In this document: in pieces, positions 32,404 through 47,769 of the stretch
Layout: each line of letters starts with the position of its first letter
Position numbering within the stretch: position 1 is the stretch's first letter
Source of the DNA: Apilactobacillus timberlakei
GTDB lineage: Bacteria > Bacillota > Bacilli > Lactobacillales > Lactobacillaceae
Direction: 5' to 3'
Assembly: GCF_002993965.1 (NCBI RefSeq)
Contig: NZ_POST01000004.1
Coordinates: 108,743-172,742 of the forward strand
DNA: 64,000 bases
The notes under the pieces: generated by a model
Seen by the model: only the letters and a program-made list of their open reading frames with translations
Told to the model about the DNA's origin: nothing
Databases searched by the model: none
Made by a program: the position numbers and the translations under genes

Positions 32404-33238
32404 GATGACATATTTTGAAGCCCAAAAAAGGGCTTCTTTGTGTATAGAGGATAAAAATTTGGATAAAGGAATTGCCAAATTTTTGATGATGGAAAGATTT
32501 AATTTAGATACTACTCACTTATTACTTCATTATCGTGATGAAATGAACGAAAATGATTTAAAACAATATTTTGATGACGTTAATAAATATATTGAGGGAT
32601 ATCCTCCACAATATATTATTGGTAAAGCTAACTTCTTCGGACATACATTTTATGTGGATAGTAATGTTTTAATTCCACGCCCAGAAACAGAAGAATTAGT
32701 CGAGTGGGTACTATCTGACTATTCTGCCAAATATAGATTAAATATTTTAGATATGGGTACTGGTAGTGGTGCAATAGCAATTTCATTAAAAATGGAAAAC
32801 AATAATTGGAATGTTGATGCTGCTGATATATCAAATGATGCTTTATCAGTTGCTAAAAAAAATGCTAAAACTAACAAAGTTGATGTAAAATTTATTAGTA
32901 GTGACTTATTTGAAAATATTAATCAAGATTATGATGTAATAATAAGTAATCCTCCATATGTAGCAGATGATGAGCTTAAGTATATGGATGCTAGTGTTAT
33001 TAAATATGAACCAAGTGAAGCATTATTTGCTAAAAATCATGGCTTATTTATATATGAAAGAATTGCTAGTTATATTCAGTCTATTTCTTTTCATCATCAT
33101 GGTGATTTATATCTAGAAATAGGCTTTAAGCAAAAATCAGCAGTTGTTGATATTTTTAATAGAAAACTGCCAAATGCTTTGATTACTACTAGGAATGATT
33201 TTTATGGTAATCCTAGGATGGTAAAAGTCAGATATTAA
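32396..33238 (+). CDS. prmC: Release factor glutamine methyltransferase
   Basis: A 280-aa SAM-dependent N5-glutamine methyltransferase acting on the GGQ motif of RF1/RF2. An N-terminal helical domain (1-80) is followed by the Rossmann core with [13 protein letters not shown] (SAM loop) and the substrate-binding NPPY ([11 protein letters not shown]). It overlaps prfA by 8 bp. Confidence 0.96.
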   Translation: MNKMTYFEAQKRASLCIEDKNLDKGIAKFLMMERFNLDTTHLLLHYRDEMNENDLKQYFDDVNKYIEGYPPQYIIGKANFFGHTFYVDSNVLIPRPETEELVEWVLSDYSAKYRLNILDMGTGSGAIAISLKMENNNWNVDAADISNDALSVAKKNAKTNKVDVKFISSDLFENINQDYDVIISNPPYVADDELKYMDASVIKYEPSEALFAKNHGLFIYERIASYIQSISFHHHGDLYLEIGFKQKSAVVDIFNRKLPNALITTRNDFYGNPRMVKVRY

Positions 33239-33255
33239 AAGGAAAGTGATAAATT

Positions 33256-34278
33256 ATGGATACAAATATTTATACTAAAAAAGATTTAAAGCTTGCTGCT
33301 AAGGATATTAATGATGGTCAGTTAGTATCATTTCCAACAGAAACTGTTTATGGGTTAGGTGCAGATGCCACCAATGAAAAAGCAGTTAAAGCAGTTTATG
33401 CTGCTAAAGGTCGACCAAGTGATAATCCTTTAATTGTGCATGTGGACGGACCAGATATGGTTAAACAATATGCTCAACCATTATTACCAGAAGCACAAAG
33501 TTTGTTAGATACTTTTTGGCCAGGACCATTAACGATTATTTTTAAGTTAAAACCTAATGTTTTATCTAAAGCAGTTACAGGGGGATTAGATACAGCTGCT
33601 TTTAGGAACCCTAATAATGATGTGACATTATCATTAATTAGAGAGGCTGGAGTGCCAATTGTAGGGCCTTCAGCTAATACTTCTGGTAAACCCAGTCCAA
33701 CTAAGGCAGAACATGTTTATCATGACTTAAAGGGTAAAATTGCAGGAATCTTAGATGATGGTGAATCTAAATATGGGGTTGAGTCTACTGTTTTAGATAT
33801 GTCTACTGACAAGCCAGCTATTCTTAGACCAGGTGCAATTACTGCTGATCAAATTTCTAAAGTAATTAATAAGCCAGTGTTGGATCAAAGAACTAAAGTG
33901 GCAGATGATCAAGTTCCTAAAGCTCCTGGTATGAAATATAAGCATTATGCACCTAATGCTCAAGTCTATATTGTTGATGATGAAGATGAATGGCAAGAAG
34001 CAGTTGATTGGGCTGCCAAACAAGACCATCCAGTTGGTATTATGGCAGATAATCATAATATTAATGGGTATGATTGGTCAGATAATGTTGAAACTTTTAG
34101 TTTAGGCGATAATGTTAATTCTGCTAGTCATTTATTATTTGCTGGATTAAGGCATTTTGATAATGAGCCAGAAGTTAAATCAATCTTGACCCAGGCTTTC
34201 TCATCTTACGGAATTGGTGAAGCTTATATGAATAGATTAAATAAATCAGCGGGTCAAGTTCATTTTCATTTAAGATAA
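33256..34278 (+). CDS. tsaC: Threonylcarbamoyl-AMP synthase (Sua5 type)
   Basis: A 340-aa Sua5/YwlC protein: YrdC domain (1-205) with FPTETVYGLGADA and KGRPSDNPLIVH near the start, and SANTSGKPSPT, then a linker and the C-terminal Sua5 domain (about 235-340). Makes threonylcarbamoyl-AMP from Thr, bicarbonate and ATP for the t6A37 modification of ANN-decoding tRNAs. The C-terminal domain distinguishes Sua5 from the short TsaC. Confidence 0.94.
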   Translation: MDTNIYTKKDLKLAAKDINDGQLVSFPTETVYGLGADATNEKAVKAVYAAKGRPSDNPLIVHVDGPDMVKQYAQPLLPEAQSLLDTFWPGPLTIIFKLKPNVLSKAVTGGLDTAAFRNPNNDVTLSLIREAGVPIVGPSANTSGKPSPTKAEHVYHDLKGKIAGILDDGESKYGVESTVLDMSTDKPAILRPGAITADQISKVINKPVLDQRTKVADDQVPKAPGMKYKHYAPNAQVYIVDDEDEWQEAVDWAAKQDHPVGIMADNHNINGYDWSDNVETFSLGDNVNSASHLLFAGLRHFDNEPEVKSILTQAFSSYGIGEAYMNRLNKSAGQVHFHLR

Positions 34279-34357
34279 AGATGCATTTTTATTATTTATA
34301 ATTTATACTTTAGATGTAACTTATATTTAGTAACCTATATTTGGAGGAGAGAACGCC

Positions 34358-35599
34358 ATGAATTATGATTATGTAAATGTAGATAAAGAATTGTGGAATG
34401 CAATCCATGATGAAAAAGATAGACAGGAACATACTATTGAACTGATTGCCTCTGAAAACATTGCTTCAAATGCTGTGATGGCAGCTCAAGGTTCGGTATT
34501 AACTAATAAGTATGCTGAAGGTTATCCAGGTAAGAGATATTACGGGGGTTGTGAATTCGTTGATGTTTCTGAAAGTTTAGCAATTGATCGTGCTAAAAGA
34601 TTGTTTGGTGCTGAATATGTAAATGTGCAACCACATTCAGGTTCGCAAGCTAATCAAGCTGCGTATGCTGCATTTTTAAAACCTGGTGATAAAATCTTAG
34701 GAATGGATTTAAACGCCGGCGGTCATTTAACTCATGGTGCTAAAGTTAACTTTTCTGGAAAAATTTATAAATCATATTCTTATGGATTAGATGCTAAAAC
34801 AGAAGAACTAAACTATGATGCTATATTAGAAGAAGCTAAGGAAATTAAGCCACAACTAATCGTTGCCGGTGCTTCTGCATATAGTAGAATTATTGATTGG
34901 AATAAATTTAGAGAAATCGCTGATGCAGTTGGGGCATATTTAATGGTAGATATGGCTCACATTGCTGGTTTAGTTGCAACTGGATTACATCCTAGCCCAA
35001 TTGGCATTGCTGATGTTGTGACAACCACCACTCATAAAACTTTAAGAGGCCCTCGTGGTGGGATGATCTTATCACAAGCAAAATATGCTAAAAAAATAAA
35101 TTCTTCATTGTTCCCTGGTACTCAAGGTGGTCCTTTAGAACATGTTATTGCTGGTAAAGCAGCTTGTTTCTTTGAAGACTTGCAACCATCTTTTAAAACT
35201 TATTGTGAACAAGTGATTAAAAATGCTAAAGCAATGGCTGATGAATTTAAAAACTCTCCAAATATTAAAGTAGTTTCAGGTGGAACTGATAATCATTTAA
35301 TGGTCTTAGATTTAACTAATACGCAATTAAATGGTAAGGAAACTCAAGCATTATTAGATACATTAAAAATTACAACTAACAAGGAAGCTATTCCTGATGA
35401 ACAATTAAGTCCATTTGTTACTAGTGGATTAAGATTAGGGACTCCAGCAATTACTTCTCGTGGCTTTAATGAAGAGGATTCAAGAGAAGTGGCTAGATTA
35501 ATATCTAAAGCAATTGAAAATCATGATGATTCTTCTGTATTAGATGAAGTTAAAGAACAGGTACGTTTGTTAACAAGTAAACATCCAATTTTCAAATAG
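34358..35599 (+). CDS. glyA: Serine hydroxymethyltransferase
   Basis: A 413-aa PLP enzyme converting serine and tetrahydrofolate to glycine and 5,10-methylene-THF. The PLP lysine is in [25 protein letters not shown] and HIAGLV are further family landmarks. GGAGGAGAG precedes the ATG. It is followed at 20 bp by upp, so both serve one-carbon and nucleotide supply. Confidence 0.97.
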   Translation: MNYDYVNVDKELWNAIHDEKDRQEHTIELIASENIASNAVMAAQGSVLTNKYAEGYPGKRYYGGCEFVDVSESLAIDRAKRLFGAEYVNVQPHSGSQANQAAYAAFLKPGDKILGMDLNAGGHLTHGAKVNFSGKIYKSYSYGLDAKTEELNYDAILEEAKEIKPQLIVAGASAYSRIIDWNKFREIADAVGAYLMVDMAHIAGLVATGLHPSPIGIADVVTTTTHKTLRGPRGGMILSQAKYAKKINSSLFPGTQGGPLEHVIAGKAACFFEDLQPSFKTYCEQVIKNAKAMADEFKNSPNIKVVSGGTDNHLMVLDLTNTQLNGKETQALLDTLKITTNKEAIPDEQLSPFVTSGLRLGTPAITSRGFNEEDSREVARLISKAIENHDDSSVLDEVKEQVRLLTSKHPIFK

Positions 35600-35619
35600 A
35601 AAAAGAGGTATTATATTAG

Positions 35620-36252
35620 ATGGGTAATTTTGAAGTTATGAATCATCCTTTGATTCAACATAAATTAACAATTATTAGAAACAAGGATTGTGGAACTCGT
35701 GAATTTCGTGAAGTCGTCAATGAAATTGCTACATTATTAGCATTTGAAGTGTCTCGTGATATGCCACTAGAAGATATTGATGTTCAAACTCCAGAAGGGG
35801 TTGCACATGCAAAGCATTTGACTGGCAAAAAAGTAGCAGTTGTTCCAATTCTAAGAGCAGGTATTGGAATGGTTGATGGAATCTTAAACTTGATTCCTGC
35901 CGCCAAAGTTGGCCATATTGGAATGTATCGTGATGAAAAGACATTTGAACCTCACGAATATTTTGTAAAGCTACCTAATGATATTGATAAAAGACAAATT
36001 TTTGTTGTTGATCCCATGTTAGCTACCGGTGGTTCTGCAATTATGGCAGTAGATGCTTTAGTTAAAAGAGGCGTTCCTGAATCTAATATTAAGTTTGTTT
36101 GTTTAGTTGCTGCTCCAGAAGGAGTTAAAGCCTTGCAAAAAGTTCATCCTAATATTGATATTTATTCAGCTGCACTGGATGACCATTTAGAAAATGGTTA
36201 TATTGTTCCCGGATTAGGGGATGCTGGTGATAGATTATTTGGAACTAAGTAA
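35620..36252 (+). CDS. upp: Uracil phosphoribosyltransferase
   Basis: A 210-aa UPRT forming UMP from uracil and PRPP. The PRPP loop is in [13 protein letters not shown], and the uracil-binding end is [18 protein letters not shown]. Size and C terminus are standard for the family. A terminator separates it from the atp operon. Confidence 0.97.
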   Translation: MGNFEVMNHPLIQHKLTIIRNKDCGTREFREVVNEIATLLAFEVSRDMPLEDIDVQTPEGVAHAKHLTGKKVAVVPILRAGIGMVDGILNLIPAAKVGHIGMYRDEKTFEPHEYFVKLPNDIDKRQIFVVDPMLATGGSAIMAVDALVKRGVPESNIKFVCLVAAPEGVKALQKVHPNIDIYSAALDDHLENGYIVPGLGDAGDRLFGTK

Positions 36253-36260
36253 TTGTGATA

Positions 36261-36295
36261 AGGGGTTACTGTTTTTGCAGTAACTTCCTTTTTTG
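36261..36295 (+). terminator. Terminator after upp
   Basis: AAGGGGTTACTG / CAGTAACTTCCTT stem (one bulge, two G-U pairs) and T6. Confidence 0.8.
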
Positions 36296-36357
36296 TATAT
36301 AATAATCAACAATTAATATACATATTTTATTTTAGCTATGTTTATTGATTTTTTGTT

Positions 36358-36386
36358 TTGAAATAACCATAGAATGGTGGTAAGAT
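36358..36386 (+). promoter_or_regulatory. Promoter of the atp operon
   Basis: TTGAAA (36358-36363), 17-bp spacer, TAAGAT (36381-36386). The predicted start point falls inside the inverted repeat that follows. Confidence 0.55.
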
Positions 36387-36420
36387 TTTAATGTATTTTA
36401 TAATAAAATACATCATCTTA
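36381..36420 (+). promoter_or_regulatory. Inverted repeat in the atp leader
   Basis: ATGTATTTTA-TAA-TAAAATACAT is a perfect 10-bp dyad (36391-36413), nested in TAAGAT...ATCTTA. It overlaps the -10 and start point, so it may be an operator or a 5'-end hairpin. Function unknown. Confidence 0.55.
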
Positions 36421-36484
36421 GAATTCATACTTACATCGTTTTGTTTAATGATGTATAGTAAGCTAAGAAAAGGGGTGATATTCT

Positions 36485-37443
<959 letters not shown>

Positions 37444-37487
37444 TTTTTATATAAATATAACTTTTTTAAGTAAGGAGGTGTCAATAG

Positions 37488-38013
37488 ATGCTTTCACAAA
37501 CATTATTTTCTTCTGTTGCTGCAACAGAAGAAGGTGGACTAGCTATTGGTAATATTATCTTTACTGCTATTGTATTTATTGTATTAATGGCATTAATTAA
37601 ACATTATGCATGGAAGCCATTATCTGATGTAATGACCAAGCGTGCTGATAAAATTTCTAATGATATTAGTTCAGCCGAAAAGTCTCGTAAGGATGCTGAA
37701 GAATTAGCTAAAAAGCGTGAAGTTGCTTTATCAAAATCACGTGATGATGCTAGTGACATCATTAGTAACGCTAAAGACTCAGCACAAAAACAAAGTGAAC
37801 AAATTGTTTCTGAGGCTAGAAATGATGCACAAAGTGTTAAAGCTTCTGCTCAAAAAGATATCGAGCAAGAAAGAAAAGATGCTTTGGCTAACACTAAAGA
37901 TGATGTAGCAAACTTATCTGTTGAGATTGCTTCAAAAATCATTCAAAAAGAATTAAAGTCTGATGATCAAAAAGCATTGATTGATTCTTATATTGAAGGG
38001 TTGGGGAAGCAAA

Positions 38014-38024
<11 letters not shown>
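37488..38024 (+). CDS. atpF: ATP synthase Fo subunit b
   Basis: A 178-aa stator subunit: short N terminus, one TM helix (about 18-40), then a long charged coiled coil (45-170) that dimerises and reaches F1. Overlaps atpH by 11 bp. Confidence 0.95.
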
Positions 38025-40120
<2,096 letters not shown>

Positions 40121-40141
40121 CTTGAAGGATGGTGATAACTA

Positions 40142-41044
40142 ATGGCTGAATCTATTAATGAAGTTAAACATCGTATTGCATCAACAAAAAGTACACATCA
40201 AATTACAACTGCAATGCAAATGGTTTCGACTGCCAAGCTAAATCGTATTCAAAAGCATTCAGTTTCATATGAACAATATGTTTCTCGTGTTAAGTCTGTT
40301 GTAATGCATTTGGCTCAGTCACATTTGTTAGACAACATTAATTCCTCAAGTAATGCAGACTCAGGCAAAGCTAAAAAGACTGCATATCTAGTTATTACTT
40401 CAGATCGTGGAATGGTTGGAAGTTACAATAGTAATGTAATTCGTGAAGCCAATGCGTTTATTGACAAAAATACTCCTAATCCTGACGACTATATGATTTT
40501 AGCCGTCGGTGGCAATGGAGCTGATTTTTACAAGAATCGCAATGTTAATGTTGCTTACGAATATCGTGGTGTTTCTGATATTCCTACATTTGCTGAAGTC
40601 AGAGAAATTGTTAAAACTGCTAATTCTATGTATGAGGATGGTGTATTTGACGAATTATATGTTTGTTATACTCATTTCATCAATAGAATTTCTTCAGAAT
40701 TCAGAGCTGAAAAAATGCTACCAATGGATAGTGAAGCTATGAATGAAGGCGCAAGTAAAGATGTTAAAACATCAAAAATTAGTGCAGAATATGAAGTTGA
40801 ACCTGATAAACAGGCAGTACTGAAGTCTATTTTGCCTCAATATGCACAAAGCTTAGTTTTCGGTGCTATTCTTGATGCTAAAACTTCTGAACATTCAGCA
40901 AGTTCATCAGCAATGCAATCTGCATCTGATAATGCTGAAGATTTAATTTCAAAATTAGAATTACAATATAATCGTGCAAGACAAGCTGCTATTACTACTG
41001 AAATTACTGAAATTGTTGGTGGTCAAGAAGCACTTAAGCACTAA
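40142..41044 (+). CDS. atpG: ATP synthase F1 subunit gamma
   Basis: A 300-aa central shaft subunit. The N- and C-terminal helices form the coiled coil ([20 protein letters not shown] at the start, [20 protein letters not shown] at the end). Couples c-ring rotation to the beta subunits. Confidence 0.97.
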   Translation: MAESINEVKHRIASTKSTHQITTAMQMVSTAKLNRIQKHSVSYEQYVSRVKSVVMHLAQSHLLDNINSSSNADSGKAKKTAYLVITSDRGMVGSYNSNVIREANAFIDKNTPNPDDYMILAVGGNGADFYKNRNVNVAYEYRGVSDIPTFAEVREIVKTANSMYEDGVFDELYVCYTHFINRISSEFRAEKMLPMDSEAMNEGASKDVKTSKISAEYEVEPDKQAVLKSILPQYAQSLVFGAILDAKTSEHSASSSAMQSASDNAEDLISKLELQYNRARQAAITTEITEIVGGQEALKH

Positions 41045-41059
41045 TAACAAAAGACATGA

Positions 41060-42484
<1,425 letters not shown>

Positions 42485-42496
42485 GGAGGGTTCTAA

Positions 42497-42916
42497 TTGG
42501 CTGATAACTCAGTATTGACCGTTAGTATCGTAACTCCTGATGGTAAAGTATACGAATGTGAAACTGCTACATTAGTCGTTGTTAGAACTATGAGTGGTCA
42601 ATTAGGAATTATGCCTAATCATATTCCTGTAATTGCTTCATTGGAAGTTGACGAAGCAAAAGTTACACATGACGGAAAAGAAGATGAAATTGCTGTAAAT
42701 GGTGGTTTCGTAGAATTTTCTGATAATAATTTAACTATTATTGCTGATAGTGCTGAAAGACAAGGAGACATTGATGTTGATCGTGCTTCTAAAGCCCAAC
42801 ATCGTGCGGAAGAAAAGATTCGAGAAGCTCGTGAAAAACACGATGATCAAGAAGTCTTACGCAGTCAAGTTGCCTTAAGAAGAGCTATTAACAGAATTAA
42901 TGTTGCAAAACGTTAA
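42497..42916 (+). CDS. atpC: ATP synthase F1 subunit epsilon
   Basis: A 139-aa subunit: N-terminal beta-sandwich (LTVSIVTPDGKVYE...GQLGIMPNH) and a C-terminal helical hairpin (about 90-139) that can inhibit rotation. Starts at TTG 42497 with AAGGAGGG upstream. Last gene of the operon, followed by a terminator. Confidence 0.95.
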   Translation: MADNSVLTVSIVTPDGKVYECETATLVVVRTMSGQLGIMPNHIPVIASLEVDEAKVTHDGKEDEIAVNGGFVEFSDNNLTIIADSAERQGDIDVDRASKAQHRAEEKIREAREKHDDQEVLRSQVALRRAINRINVAKR

Positions 42917-42919
42917 TAT

Positions 42920-42952
42920 AAAGACCTACAAAAATTTTGTGGGTCTTTTTTT
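42920..42952 (+). terminator. Terminator of the atp operon
   Basis: AAAGACCTACAAAA / TTTTGTGGGTCTTT stem with a G-U pair and T7. Confidence 0.88.
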
Positions 42953-43018
42953 ACATATTTTGTAAAAAGACAAAGTCATATTTTTATGGTATAGTTTTGA
43001 TAAGAAAATGGTGAAATT

Positions 43019-43237
43019 ATGCAAATAATAAACATTAATAACATAATAGATATAGTAATTCAGCTATTTTTTATTAGTATATCCTTTTGGTGTATAAAAG
43101 ATATTCACTTAGAAAAATATGTTCGTATGCATGAGAATCAATTTAAAATTTTACTAACATTATTGTCAATAATGCTTGGTTTTTCATGTGGTTCATTTTT
43201 TATATGGATAATTAATATATTCTATAGTTTTAGCTGA
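43019..43237 (+). CDS. DUF1146 (YwzB-like) membrane protein
   Basis: A 72-aa protein with two TM helices (about 8-25 and 43-65) and a short charged loop containing DIHLEKYVR. This family sits between atpC and murA in many Lactobacillaceae and bacilli; its role is unknown. It is 24 bp ahead of murA and probably co-transcribed. Confidence 0.85.
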   Translation: MQIININNIIDIVIQLFFISISFWCIKDIHLEKYVRMHENQFKILLTLLSIMLGFSCGSFFIWIINIFYSFS

Positions 43238-43261
43238 TTAGTTTAATTAGGAGGTCTACCA

Positions 43262-44551
43262 TTGGATAAAATAATTGTAAATGGTGGTAATAAATTAGCT
43301 GGAGAAGTTAATATTGAAGGTGCCAAAAATGCAGTATTACCCATTATGGCATCAGCTATTTTAGCTGATGAAGGAGAAATGGTTTTAAATAATGTTCCGC
43401 TGTTATCTGATGTTTTTGTAATGAGTAAAGTATTGAAATACTTAAATTTAGATATTAACTTAGATACTGATAAGAATTCTATGCATTTAAGTGCTTCAAA
43501 TAATATTTTGCCTGAAGCACCATTAAAATATGTCTCTAAGATGCGTGCATCTATAGTTGTAATGGGACCACTATTAGCAAGATTAGGACATGCTAAAGTT
43601 GCTTTACCTGGTGGATGTGCGATTGGATCTAGACCAATAGATATTCATTTAAAAGGATTTGAAGCTTTAGGCGCTAAGATTAGTCAGCATGATGGGTATG
43701 TTGAGGCTTTTTCAGATGAAGGTCTTAAGGGGGCCAATATTTATTTAGACTTTCCTAGTGTTGGTGCAACTCAAAATCTTATGATGGCTGCTACCTTAGC
43801 TGAAGGTGAAACATTTATTGAAAATGTTGCTAGAGAACCTGAAATTGTTGATTTGGCAAATATTTTAAATAAAATGGGCGCCAAAATAACTGGGGCTGGT
43901 ACCAGTAAGTTAAGAATTAAAGGTGTTAAGCATCTACATGGTACAACCCATAATGTATTACAAGATCGTATTGAAGCTGGAACTTTTATGGTGGCGGCTG
44001 CATTGACTCATGGCAATATTTTAATTAAAAATGCTGAAAGTCAATATAATGAACCATTAATTTCTAAAATGAAAGAAATGGGTGTAACTATTAAAGAAGA
44101 AGATAATGGTATTAGAGTTATTGGCCCCGAGAAATTAAAACCTGTAGATATCCAAACATTGCCTTATCCAGGATTTCCAACTGATATGCAACCACAAATG
44201 ATGGTACTTCAATTGGCTTCTAATGGTAATAGTATGTTAACTGAAACCGTTTTTGAAAATCGTTTTATGCATTTAGGTGAACTTAGTCGAATGAATGCTA
44301 AATTCCATATTAATGGTCAAACAGTTATTTTAAAGGGACCTACAGAATTTAGTGGTGCTGAAGTTTCAGCAACTGATTTAAGAGCTGCTGCAGCATTAGT
44401 CTTAGCTGGATTAATAGCTAATGGTCAAACTCAAGTTACTAACCTAAAATATTTAGATCGCGGATATTATGATTTTCATGATAAGTTAAAGAGCTTAGGT
44501 GCTGATATTAAAAGGATTTCTTTGGATGAAGAAGATGAAATTACTGAGTAG
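43262..44551 (+). CDS. murA: UDP-N-acetylglucosamine 1-carboxyvinyltransferase
   Basis: A 429-aa enolpyruvyl transferase, first committed step of peptidoglycan synthesis. The Lys/Asn site is in [11 protein letters not shown] and the fosfomycin-reactive Cys in [17 protein letters not shown] second MurA paralogue is usual in Firmicutes, so this could be MurA1 or MurA2. It starts at TTG 43262 after AGGAGG. Confidence 0.95.
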   Translation: MDKIIVNGGNKLAGEVNIEGAKNAVLPIMASAILADEGEMVLNNVPLLSDVFVMSKVLKYLNLDINLDTDKNSMHLSASNNILPEAPLKYVSKMRASIVVMGPLLARLGHAKVALPGGCAIGSRPIDIHLKGFEALGAKISQHDGYVEAFSDEGLKGANIYLDFPSVGATQNLMMAATLAEGETFIENVAREPEIVDLANILNKMGAKITGAGTSKLRIKGVKHLHGTTHNVLQDRIEAGTFMVAAALTHGNILIKNAESQYNEPLISKMKEMGVTIKEEDNGIRVIGPEKLKPVDIQTLPYPGFPTDMQPQMMVLQLASNGNSMLTETVFENRFMHLGELSRMNAKFHINGQTVILKGPTEFSGAEVSATDLRAAAALVLAGLIANGQTQVTNLKYLDRGYYDFHDKLKSLGADIKRISLDEEDEITE

Positions 44552-44644
44552 TTTTTTGGAAAAATAATCTAATATCTTAAATAGTATATTCTATAAATAT
44601 GATATAATATATTAATACAAGTTGATTCAGGAGGAAAATGAAAG

Positions 44645-45643
44645 ATGGTAAAAGATATCGGCATTGATTTAGGAACTGCCAATGTTTTAATATATGTAAC
44701 TGGCAAGGGAATTGTTTTAAATGAACCTTCAGTCGTTGCAGTTGATATTCAGACTAATAAGGTATTAGCTGTTGGTTCTGAAGCTTATAGAATGGTTGGT
44801 AGGACTCCAAGTAACATTAGGGCTATTCGTCCATTAAAAGATGGAGTTATTTCAGACTTTGATGTAACTGAACAAATGCTTACTTATTTTATTAATAAAT
44901 TGAGCGTTAAAGGTTTTATGTCAAAGCCTAAGACTATGATTTGTGCACCTACTAATATCACAAACATTGAAAGAAAAGCTATCATCCAAGCTGCTGAAAA
45001 AGCTGGTGGCGGAAAAGTGTATATAGAAGAAGAACCTAAAGTTGCAGCTATTGGTGCTGGTATGGATATCTTCCAACCTAAGGGTAATATGGTTATCGAT
45101 ATGGGGGGAGGAACATCTGATATTGCTGTGATTTCACTTGGCGACATTGTTGCAAGTAAATCTATTCGAGTTGCCGGTGATTCTATGAATAGCGAGATTG
45201 CTGCTTATGTTAGAGATAAGTACAAGATGGTTATCGGTGAACATACAGCTGAAAAGATTAAAATTAAAATTGGTACTGCTACTGTTGATGAAGATGATGT
45301 TAAAGAAATGGAAGTTAGAGGAAGAGATGCAATTGGTGGAATGCCAAAATCTATTACTTTAACTAGCCCAGAAGTACAATCTGCTATTTCTGATATTGTT
45401 AAACAAATTATTGAAGCTGCCAAAGATGTATTAGAAGTAGTACCACCTGAATTGGCTTCTGATATTGTTGATCGTGGAATTATGTTAACTGGTGGAGGAG
45501 CTTTATTAAGAGGCTTAGACCATGCAATCTCTAAGGAATTAACTGTACCAGTTATCATTTCAGAAAATCCTTTGGATAATGTTGCTAAAGGTGCAGGTGC
45601 TTTATTAGAACATATGAACAAAACAGAAAAGCGTAAAGATTAA
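44645..45643 (+). CDS. mreB: Rod-shape protein MreB/Mbl
   Basis: A 332-aa bacterial actin. ATP-binding phosphate loops are in [14 protein letters not shown] and [18 protein letters not shown]; adenosine motif in [15 protein letters not shown]. Forms membrane filaments that steer lateral-wall synthesis. It lies upstream of yidD and rodA; mreC/D do not follow, which fits the Mbl paralogue. A TATAAT at about 44600 suggests its own promoter. Confidence 0.92.
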   Translation: MVKDIGIDLGTANVLIYVTGKGIVLNEPSVVAVDIQTNKVLAVGSEAYRMVGRTPSNIRAIRPLKDGVISDFDVTEQMLTYFINKLSVKGFMSKPKTMICAPTNITNIERKAIIQAAEKAGGGKVYIEEEPKVAAIGAGMDIFQPKGNMVIDMGGGTSDIAVISLGDIVASKSIRVAGDSMNSEIAAYVRDKYKMVIGEHTAEKIKIKIGTATVDEDDVKEMEVRGRDAIGGMPKSITLTSPEVQSAISDIVKQIIEAAKDVLEVVPPELASDIVDRGIMLTGGGALLRGLDHAISKELTVPVIISENPLDNVAKGAGALLEHMNKTEKRKD

Positions 45644-45659
45644 TATAAGAAGTAATATA

Positions 45660-45935
45660 ATGACAAAAATTTTATTATTTTTAGTTGGTGTTTATAAAAA
45701 GTGGATTTCGCCTTTATTTCCACCTGCATGTCGTTATTACCCTACATGTTCAACTTATATGATTGATGCTATTAAAAAACATGGTCCTTTCTTAGGCTTG
45801 ATTATGGGAATTTCTAGAATCATTCGATGTCAGCCATTTGTTAAGGGTGGATATGATCCAGTTTCTGATCATTTTACTATTTTTAGAAACAAAAGAGCGA
45901 GTGATGAATATCGTCGTTCTATGAATTTGAAGTAG
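45660..45935 (+). CDS. yidD: Membrane protein insertion efficiency factor YidD
   Basis: A 91-aa protein with the YidD signature: [23 protein letters not shown]-like N terminus ([20 protein letters not shown]), and GGYDPV at about 69-74. An amphipathic, Cys-containing peripheral membrane protein that assists YidC-dependent insertion. 17 bp after mreB. Confidence 0.93.
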   Translation: MTKILLFLVGVYKKWISPLFPPACRYYPTCSTYMIDAIKKHGPFLGLIMGISRIIRCQPFVKGGYDPVSDHFTIFRNKRASDEYRRSMNLK

Positions 45936-45977
45936 CCGATCTTTATTTATCGACTACTTTTATTTTTGGAGGAAAAT

Positions 45978-46199
45978 ATGTCAAAATTAAATAAAAATGT
46001 TAATGTTAAATTAGATACCAAAAAAATAGATGGAATTGATTGTGAAGTTTTATCTATTGGTAAAAAAGAAGTGGGCTATATCAAACCAAATGATGAATCA
46101 AAATTTGATGTCATTTTTGGTGAAGATGTATTTCATACAAAGAGTATTGATGAAGGTGTTGAAACATTAATTAGTCAATATCATTTACATCGAGGTTAA
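45978..46199 (+). CDS. DUF2969 family protein
   Basis: A 73-aa cytoplasmic protein (MSKLNKNVNVKLDTKK...). The conserved core is IGKKEVGYIKP and GEDVFHTKSIDEGVETLI. Known only as a Lactobacillales family located between yidD and rodA. The ATG at 45978 has GGAGGAAA 6 nt upstream; a TTG at 45966 overlaps that site. Confidence 0.85.
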   Translation: MSKLNKNVNVKLDTKKIDGIDCEVLSIGKKEVGYIKPNDESKFDVIFGEDVFHTKSIDEGVETLISQYHLHRG

Positions 46200-46229
46200 T
46201 TATAAAATTTAATAAGGTGATGATTTAGA

Positions 46230-47438
46230 TTGTTGAATAATTCTAATGAAAATGACAATGTTGATTCTAGAATTGACTGGCAAATAATCATTTGTGTATT
46301 ATTATTAGCACTAATTGGAATTGGTTCTATTTTTATTGCCGTTTCTCATGACTCTTATTCAGGAGCTATCGTAAAACAAATAATAACTCAATTCGTATGG
46401 TATACGATTGGAACGATTGCGATAATAATTATTATGCAGTTTGATTCTGAACAACTTTGGAAAATTGCTCCAGTTATTTATTGGGGTGCATTGCTTATGT
46501 TAGGATCTTTATTGGTTTTATATAGTCGTTCTTTCTATATTCAAACAGGTGCTAAAAGTTGGTTTCAGTTGGGATCTTTGACCTTTCAACCTGCAGAAAT
46601 CATGAAGCCTGCATTTGTTGTTATGCTAGCAAGAGTAATTGTTGAACACAATCGTAATTATGGAGAACATTTAGTTAAAACAGATTTTTGGTTATTATTA
46701 AAGATGATTCTTTGGACATTACCAATTTGTGTTTTATTAAAAGTTGAAAATGATTTTGGTACCATGTTGGTTTTCTTTGCAATGCTTGGAGGATTAGCCA
46801 TTGTTTCTGGAATTACCTGGAAAATTCTTGTGCCAGGAATTATTTCTTTTATAACAATTGGTGGGACGGCTTTAATTTTAGTTGTAACTAGTGGTGGTCG
46901 TAAGATATTAGAAGCAGTTGGTTTTCAATCTTATCAATTTGACCGTGTTAATGATTGGTTGGATCCATCTAATCCATCTAATTTAAGTGGTTCTGGTTAT
47001 CAGTTATGGCAAAGTATTAAAGCAGTTGGTTCTGGTGGATTTAGCGGAACAGGATTTAATGTTTCGCATGTTTATGTACCAGTTCGTGAATCAGATATGA
47101 TTTTTTCAGTTATCGGTGAAAACTTTGGATTTATCGGTGGGTTAGTATTGATTGGATTATATTTCTTCTTGATTTACCGTATGATTAGAGTGACTTTTGA
47201 AACTAAGAATATATATTATGCTTATATTTCTACTGGAATTATCATGATGATATTATTCCATGTGTTTGAAAATATTGGTATGAGTATTGGATTATTACCA
47301 TTAACTGGAATTCCTTTACCGTTTGTTAGTCAAGGTGGTTCAGCATTGATTGGTAATATGATTGGAATTGGTTTAATTATGTCCATGCAATACCATAATT
47401 ATGGATCAATGTTTAGTTCTAGCAAAGATTTTTCATAG
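46230..47438 (+). CDS. rodA: SEDS-family peptidoglycan glycosyltransferase RodA
   Basis: A 402-aa polytopic protein with about ten TM helices. SEDS hallmarks: WFQLGSLTFQPAEIMKPAFV, the catalytic-loop Asp region in VNDWLDPSNP...GSGYQLWQSIKAVGSGG, and GIPLPFVSQGGSALIGN. Polymerises glycan in elongation with MreB. RodA is favoured over FtsW by the mreB/yidD context. Start TTG 46230 after AAGGTGATG. Confidence 0.93.
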   Translation: MLNNSNENDNVDSRIDWQIIICVLLLALIGIGSIFIAVSHDSYSGAIVKQIITQFVWYTIGTIAIIIIMQFDSEQLWKIAPVIYWGALLMLGSLLVLYSRSFYIQTGAKSWFQLGSLTFQPAEIMKPAFVVMLARVIVEHNRNYGEHLVKTDFWLLLKMILWTLPICVLLKVENDFGTMLVFFAMLGGLAIVSGITWKILVPGIISFITIGGTALILVVTSGGRKILEAVGFQSYQFDRVNDWLDPSNPSNLSGSGYQLWQSIKAVGSGGFSGTGFNVSHVYVPVRESDMIFSVIGENFGFIGGLVLIGLYFFLIYRMIRVTFETKNIYYAYISTGIIMMILFHVFENIGMSIGLLPLTGIPLPFVSQGGSALIGNMIGIGLIMSMQYHNYGSMFSSSKDFS

Positions 47439-47445
47439 TATTTTA

Positions 47446-47474
47446 TTGACTTTGTAAAATATTATTTGTATACT
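47446..47474 (+). promoter_or_regulatory. Promoter of the metNIQ T-box transcript
   Basis: TTGACT (47446-47451), 17-bp spacer, TATACT (47469-47474): near-consensus sigma-A promoter directly ahead of the leader. Confidence 0.8.
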
Positions 47475-47484
47475 TATTAAAATT

Positions 47485-47745
47485 TGATGAAAAGATGAGT
47501 AAATAATTAATGAATGAATAAGAGAGCTTTTGAATGCTGAGATAGAGCCTTTCATTATTATTGAATATGGTCTTTGTTTTATCTTTATTAACGAGTTTTA
47601 AACAAATTAATAATGTTTAGCAAGCATTATTTTGCCAAGTATAATATACTTATTGAGATTATTGTTGTGAGACAATAATGAACAAAGGTGGTAACACGAA
47701 GCTCTTCGTCCTTTACTATTAACTTAGTAGAGTGCGAAGGGCTTT
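47485..47745 (+). promoter_or_regulatory. Methionine T-box leader
   Basis: The conserved T-box AGGTGGTAACACG (about 47686-47698) is followed by a terminator, AGCTCTTCGTCC with GCGAAGGGCT and T6 (about 47700-47748). The Stem I region contains an ATG triplet followed by G (47567-47569), a plausible Met specifier. Uncharged tRNA-Met should turn on the methionine transporter genes. The specifier choice is inference supported by the downstream genes. Confidence 0.88.
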
Positions 47746-47769
47746 TTTATTTATGAGGGGGTAAGTTTA

